Part shown: positions 4,848-6,402 of the stretch, in pieces | Position numbering within the stretch: the first letter of the stretch is position 1 | Layout of the letters: every line of letters starts with the position of its first letter | Origin: Eubacteriaceae bacterium | GTDB taxonomy: Bacteria; Bacillota; Clostridia; Lachnospirales; Lachnospiraceae | Assembly (NCBI GenBank): GCA_902362875.1 | Contig: CABIYF010000056.1 | Span: 1 to 6,402 of the forward strand | Direction of reading: 5' to 3' | Length of the DNA: 6,402 bases | The notes under the pieces: model-generated | What the model was told of the DNA's origin: nothing | What the model saw: the letters and a program-made list of their open reading frames with translations, nothing else | Database searches by the model: none | Translations under genes and position numbers: made by a program

Positions 4848-6402
4848 ATGAGAGTGCCGTGACCGATGGAAACGGAAATGTCACAACCTATACTTATGAT
4901 GACCAGAACCGTGTCACAGGTGTGAGCAGAAAGAATGGAAACGAAACGATCAGCAACAGCATTTCTTATGATATGGGAGCGGATGGAAAGACCACGACCA
5001 GTGTCAAAGATGCCAACGGACATGTCAACAAAGGAGTGACAAATGAGGCAGGACTGACAGAAAGCACCACAGATCTTGGAGACGGAGAAGAACAGATCAC
5101 AACAGCTTACAGTTATGACACAAACGGAAACAAGATCAGGGAAACCTATGCAGACGGCGGTTATAAGACATTTGATTATGACAGGAAGAACCGCCTGATC
5201 AAAACAGAGTCCTATGAAGCAGGGGAAGCAGGAGAAAGTATCGGAGAGAAGACCTTAAAGACGGTCTACAGCTATGATATCAACGACAGACTGTTAGAAA
5301 GTATTGACTATCAGATCGACGGAGCAGAGGAAACAGCGATTCGTTACACAGAATATCAGTATGACCGCAGAGGACAGACCACAGGATATGCAGAATTAAG
5401 TCAGGAAAACGAACCGACAGCCGATGAGATCAAAGCACATCAGATCAGATATCATTATGATAGTGATGGAAAGCTTACAAAGGTTACTTATCCAACGACA
5501 AAGAACGGAGTTCATGCGTTATCCTATGAATATGACCAGAACGGATGGCTGATAAAGATCAAAGGAGAAGTTCAGTCAGGAGACAGCAGTACAGAAAAGA
5601 CAGTACGGAGCTATACTTATGACAGCTATGGCAAAGTCAAAGAGATCAAAGACTACAGAGATCTGTTAAACAGCAGTGATCAGGCAGTGAAGAAAGCCTA
5701 CACTTATGACAGCCTTGACCGTGTCAAAGAGATGACTTACACAGACCTTGAGACAGGCAAAGTGATGGAATCCTACCGCTACAGTTATGACAAGAATTCC
5801 AATATCACAGAGAAAACAGAAGTCAATAACTATCCGAAAGAAGATACAGATAAAGTCAATGAGACAAAAGCTTATACTTATGATGCACTCGGACGACTGA
5901 CAAAGACTGTGACAACCGATCATAAGAACGATGACAAGACAAAGACCGTTACCTATACTTATGACAAAGCTGGAAACAGAACCAAAGAAGATGATGGAAC
6001 CACACAGACAGCGTATACCTATAACGGACTGGATCAGTTACAGACAGCAACAAAAGAAAAAGGAACCGCAGTTGACGAAGTCCGCCAGTACAGCTATGAT
6101 GCCAATGGAAACCAGACGGATGTCAAAAACACAAAGACAGGACAGACGGAATCTTATACTTATGATGCAGAGAACCGTCTGAGCAAAGTAGCGGTCACCG
6201 ACAAAGACGGAAAAACAGCTGTGATCCAGCAGAACCGTTATAACGGAGACGGACAGAGGATCCAGAAAGTGGAAGGAAGCAAAACAACGAACTATTACTA
6301 TCAGGACGGAGTAGTTTCTTACACAACCGATGGAGAGAACAGCCAGACATCCCAGAACCTGATCGGAACCGATGGAAATATCCTTGCAACACAGAGATAT
6401 GG
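4838..6402 (+). repeat. direct repeat copy 2 (RHS core), partner of 1846-3410
   Basis: This is the second member of the long direct repeat, offset 2992 bp and colinear to the last base of the window. The two copies have the same orientation, so homologous recombination would delete the intervening tip and immunity gene rather than invert them. Confidence 0.95.

Larger units (their letters stand above)
4784..6402 (+). pseudogene. displaced, start-less RHS core copy continuing past the window
   Basis: The frame following TGA at 4781-4783 is open for about 539 codons to the window end, and from 4799 it encodes the same YD repeats as the upstream gene. It matches 1531-1579 and then 1846-3410, with the 276-bp block between them missing in frame. 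No start codon with a ribosome binding site is visible near its 5' end; the first in-frame ATG, at about 4970, lies inside a repeat and has no Shine-Dalgarno. I therefore see a silent, N-terminally truncated cassette, the orphan arrangement known for RHS and contact-dependent inhibition loci, rather than an expressed gene. It is not decayed: there are no stops or frameshifts, and most differences from copy 1 are synonymous. The PxxxxDPxG motif and any alternative tip would lie about 320 bp or more beyond the window. Confidence 0.85.

Noticed and set aside
4799..6402. Copy 2 as an insertion sequence, CRISPR array or tandem satellite
   Set aside because: There is no transposase, no terminal inverted repeats and no spacer pattern. 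The periodicity is explained by YD-repeat codons.

Overview
The window looks like an accessory polymorphic-toxin locus from a low-GC Firmicute. The Lachnospiraceae-like gut Clostridia are my best guess, from the Gram-positive (WapA-like) YD-repeat protein style, the AGGAG ribosome binding site and the codon usage. The genus cannot be read from this sequence. All supported genes are on the + strand.

Layout. (1) Positions 1-4230 are the 3' part of a very large RHS/YD-repeat gene. Its frame is already open at base 1, so the true N-terminus, with any secretion or anchoring signal, lies upstream. About 1,130 visible residues of YD repeats lead into a canonical RHS-associated core ending in PIGYVDPSG. 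After it comes a 158-residue, lysine-rich, AT-rich C-terminal tip that I do not recognise, presumably the toxin. (2) Positions 4231-4426 are a non-coding spacer with a long hairpin. (3) Positions 4427-4774 encode a very AT-rich 115-residue membrane protein, starting at a TTG behind a good AGGAG. By position and composition it is the likely cognate immunity protein. (4) From 4799, only about 25 bp after that gene, a second copy of the RHS repeat region begins without its own start and runs open to the end of the window (6402). It aligns without net gaps to 1846-3410 at a constant offset of 2992 bp, at about 96% nucleotide and 97% protein identity by hand count. It lacks a 276-bp in-frame block between two 10-bp direct repeats.

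How it works together (inference from established RHS/WapA biology). The full-length protein carries its toxic tip to neighbouring cells, and the small membrane protein protects the producer and its siblings. The displaced core copy downstream is a homology arm: recombination between the two copies would remove the present tip and immunity gene and join the long N-terminal part to whatever tip follows copy 2 beyond the window. A membrane-protein immunity partner, with no recognisable nuclease motif in the tip, makes a membrane-acting toxin a reasonable hypothesis. The tip/immunity pair is the part most likely to be undescribed.
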